Positions 63,446 through 64,000 of a stretch of 64,000 nt of DNA are shown in pieces. Each line of letters starts with the position of its first letter. The first letter of the stretch is position 1. The notes under the pieces are model-generated. The model saw only the letters and a program-made list of their open reading frames with translations. It ran no database searches and was not told the origin of the DNA. The stretch lies in the NCBI GenBank assembly GCA_963780345.1, contig CAWABU010000005.1, positions 124,001-188,000 of the forward strand. The letters are read 5' to 3'. The translations under genes and the position numbers were made by a program. Source of the stretch: PALSA-693 sp963780345. Its GTDB lineage: Bacteria > Actinomycetota > Acidimicrobiia > Acidimicrobiales > Palsa-688.

Positions 63446-63591
63446 ATGCCGATCGACGCTCACGCCGTCCAGGTGACGCCGGGCTACCCGGCTGACGACA
63501 CCACCGACACGACCCGCTCGACAAGATCCTCGACGAATCCGCCGCCCGAGTCGCCGCCCTCGAAGCCGCCTCCCGACACCAACAGAAGTAG
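63446..63591 (+). pseudogene. Small phage protein, frameshifted
   Basis: ATG 63446 (GGAG upstream): PIDAHAVQVTPGYPADDTT, then in another frame DPLDKILDESAARVAALEAA and the stop at 63591. About 48 residues when joined. Function unknown. Confidence 0.4.
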
Positions 63592-63875
63592 CACCGAACG
63601 ATCGATCGTCGCTCTCACCCCGATGCGACACACGTGACGGGGGTGGCGCCCCTTGACGGCAGCCACCAACCCCACCCCGGTTTTTTGGGGGCGATGCCCC
63701 GCCACCCCGATCACACCGGTTTTGCTTCCCTTGGCGCCTGAGGAAACGGATTCGGGTCGATCGGGCCCGTTGACGGCGGTCCGCCCGGAGGCGGGCTGAT
63801 CGGGGCCGAGCACGACGGCGGGTTACCGCAGGGATCAATATGGCGTGCGGTGATGTCAGGTCTTCAGGAAAAACG
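63592..63875. other. Gene-free stretch in the phage-like element
   Basis: 284 bases with no convincing gene. A CCCCGG-TTTTTT-GGGG arrangement near 63677 may form a weak hairpin; no other feature is seen. Confidence 0.35.
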
Positions 63876-64000
63876 GTGACTAGGCCGAGACGGCCCACGG
63901 AGCTGGCCGCCCGGCGCATGCTGGACGCCCTCACCAGGACCGACCGGCTCGACGAGATCTCCACCGTGGTGGGCGCCCTGTCCCTGGTGACCGCCCGGCA
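63876..64000 (+). CDS. N-terminal part of a phage-like protein (cut by the right edge)
   Basis: GTG with CAGGAA upstream opens a frame with no stop to the edge; product TRPRRPTELAARRMLDALTR followed by DRLDEISTVVGALSLVTAR. The helical start resembles small terminase subunits of actinophages, but 41 residues are too few to say. Confidence 0.4.
   Translation, partial: MTRPRRPTELAARRMLDALTRTDRLDEISTVVGALSLVTAR

Larger units (their letters stand above)
56800..64000 (+). mobile_element. Phage-like element, left end; runs off the window
   Basis: All genes are on the plus strand, overlap by GTGA or ATGA, and are of tailed-phage type: HTH protein, replication initiator-like protein, ParB/DUF3102-like protein, DNA methyltransferase, PD-(D/E)XK nuclease, several zinc-ribbon proteins, and a prohead-protease-like protein near 63 kb. 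It interrupts an FtsX gene. Frameshifts occur about every 100-200 bases in it, as against two or three in the 56 kb to its left. The right end, integrase and structural genes would be further right. Confidence 0.75.

Overview
The window is very GC-rich DNA with dense genes on both strands, frequent GTG starts and many 4-base stop/start overlaps. The gene types (mycofactocin-type SDR, many LLM flavin monooxygenases, BKACE, Baeyer-Villiger monooxygenase, CYTH-CHAD, SpoIIE/STAS pair, PPK2) suggest a soil or sediment actinobacterium, perhaps of the Acidimicrobiia. That placement is inference: there is no rRNA or other taxonomic marker here, and I saw no tRNA.

Region by region. 0-3 kb: a lipid module on the minus strand (MGDG-synthase-type glycosyltransferase, hopanoid radical SAM enzyme hpnJ, a lipoprotein cut by the edge). 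3-5.7 kb: a large palindrome, CsbD, a patatin lipase and a PlsC-like acyltransferase. 5.8-11 kb: a formate dehydrogenase operon whose catalytic subunit is read through an in-frame TGA as selenocysteine, followed by an iron-sulfur subunit and an NrfD-type membrane subunit. 11-17.5 kb: alpha-glucan/trehalose genes (GH15, treY, and a treZ that has lost its catalytic barrel). 17.7-26.4 kb: CYTH-CHAD, a STAS/SpoIIE regulatory pair, an MFS transporter, a Clp_N-zinc ribbon protein, PPK2 and PhoU. 26.4-38.6 kb: a catabolic island (MBL hydrolase, LLM oxidoreductase, PhyH dioxygenase, Baeyer-Villiger monooxygenase, dehydrogenases, BKACE, P450, cupin). 38.8-44 kb: a phosphate-uptake locus in which PstS, PstC and PstA are one 1050-residue frame, with pstB, bracketed by two cysteine-free Rrf2 regulators. 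44.2-49.3 kb: five tightly coupled genes, GNAT + three LLM monooxygenases + FMN reductase. 49.3-56.4 kb: acyl-CoA dehydrogenase, a DUF11 surface protein, VOC and flavin/F420-type proteins, and a cyclase-ATPase regulator broken by one frameshift.

From about 56.8 kb to the right edge lies a phage-like element. It interrupts an FtsX-type permease gene, of which only the 3' end remains, at a point marked by three GTGTAGCCAC/T repeats. It carries a HTH protein, a replication-initiator-like protein, a DNA methyltransferase, a PD-(D/E)XK nuclease, zinc-ribbon proteins and a prohead-protease-like gene, all on the plus strand with 4-base overlaps. Nearly every gene in it is split by one or more frameshifts, unlike the host part, so it is either a decaying prophage or a poorly resolved stretch of assembly.

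Shared themes: phosphate and polyphosphate handling recurs (CYTH-CHAD, PPK2, PhoU, Pst), and two groups of flavin monooxygenases point to use of organic compounds, possibly organosulfur ones. The most unusual items are the PstS-PstC-PstA single frame, the selenoprotein formate dehydrogenase with a clear SECIS hairpin, the in-frame deletion in treZ, a 47-base palindrome, and the frame-broken phage-like island.
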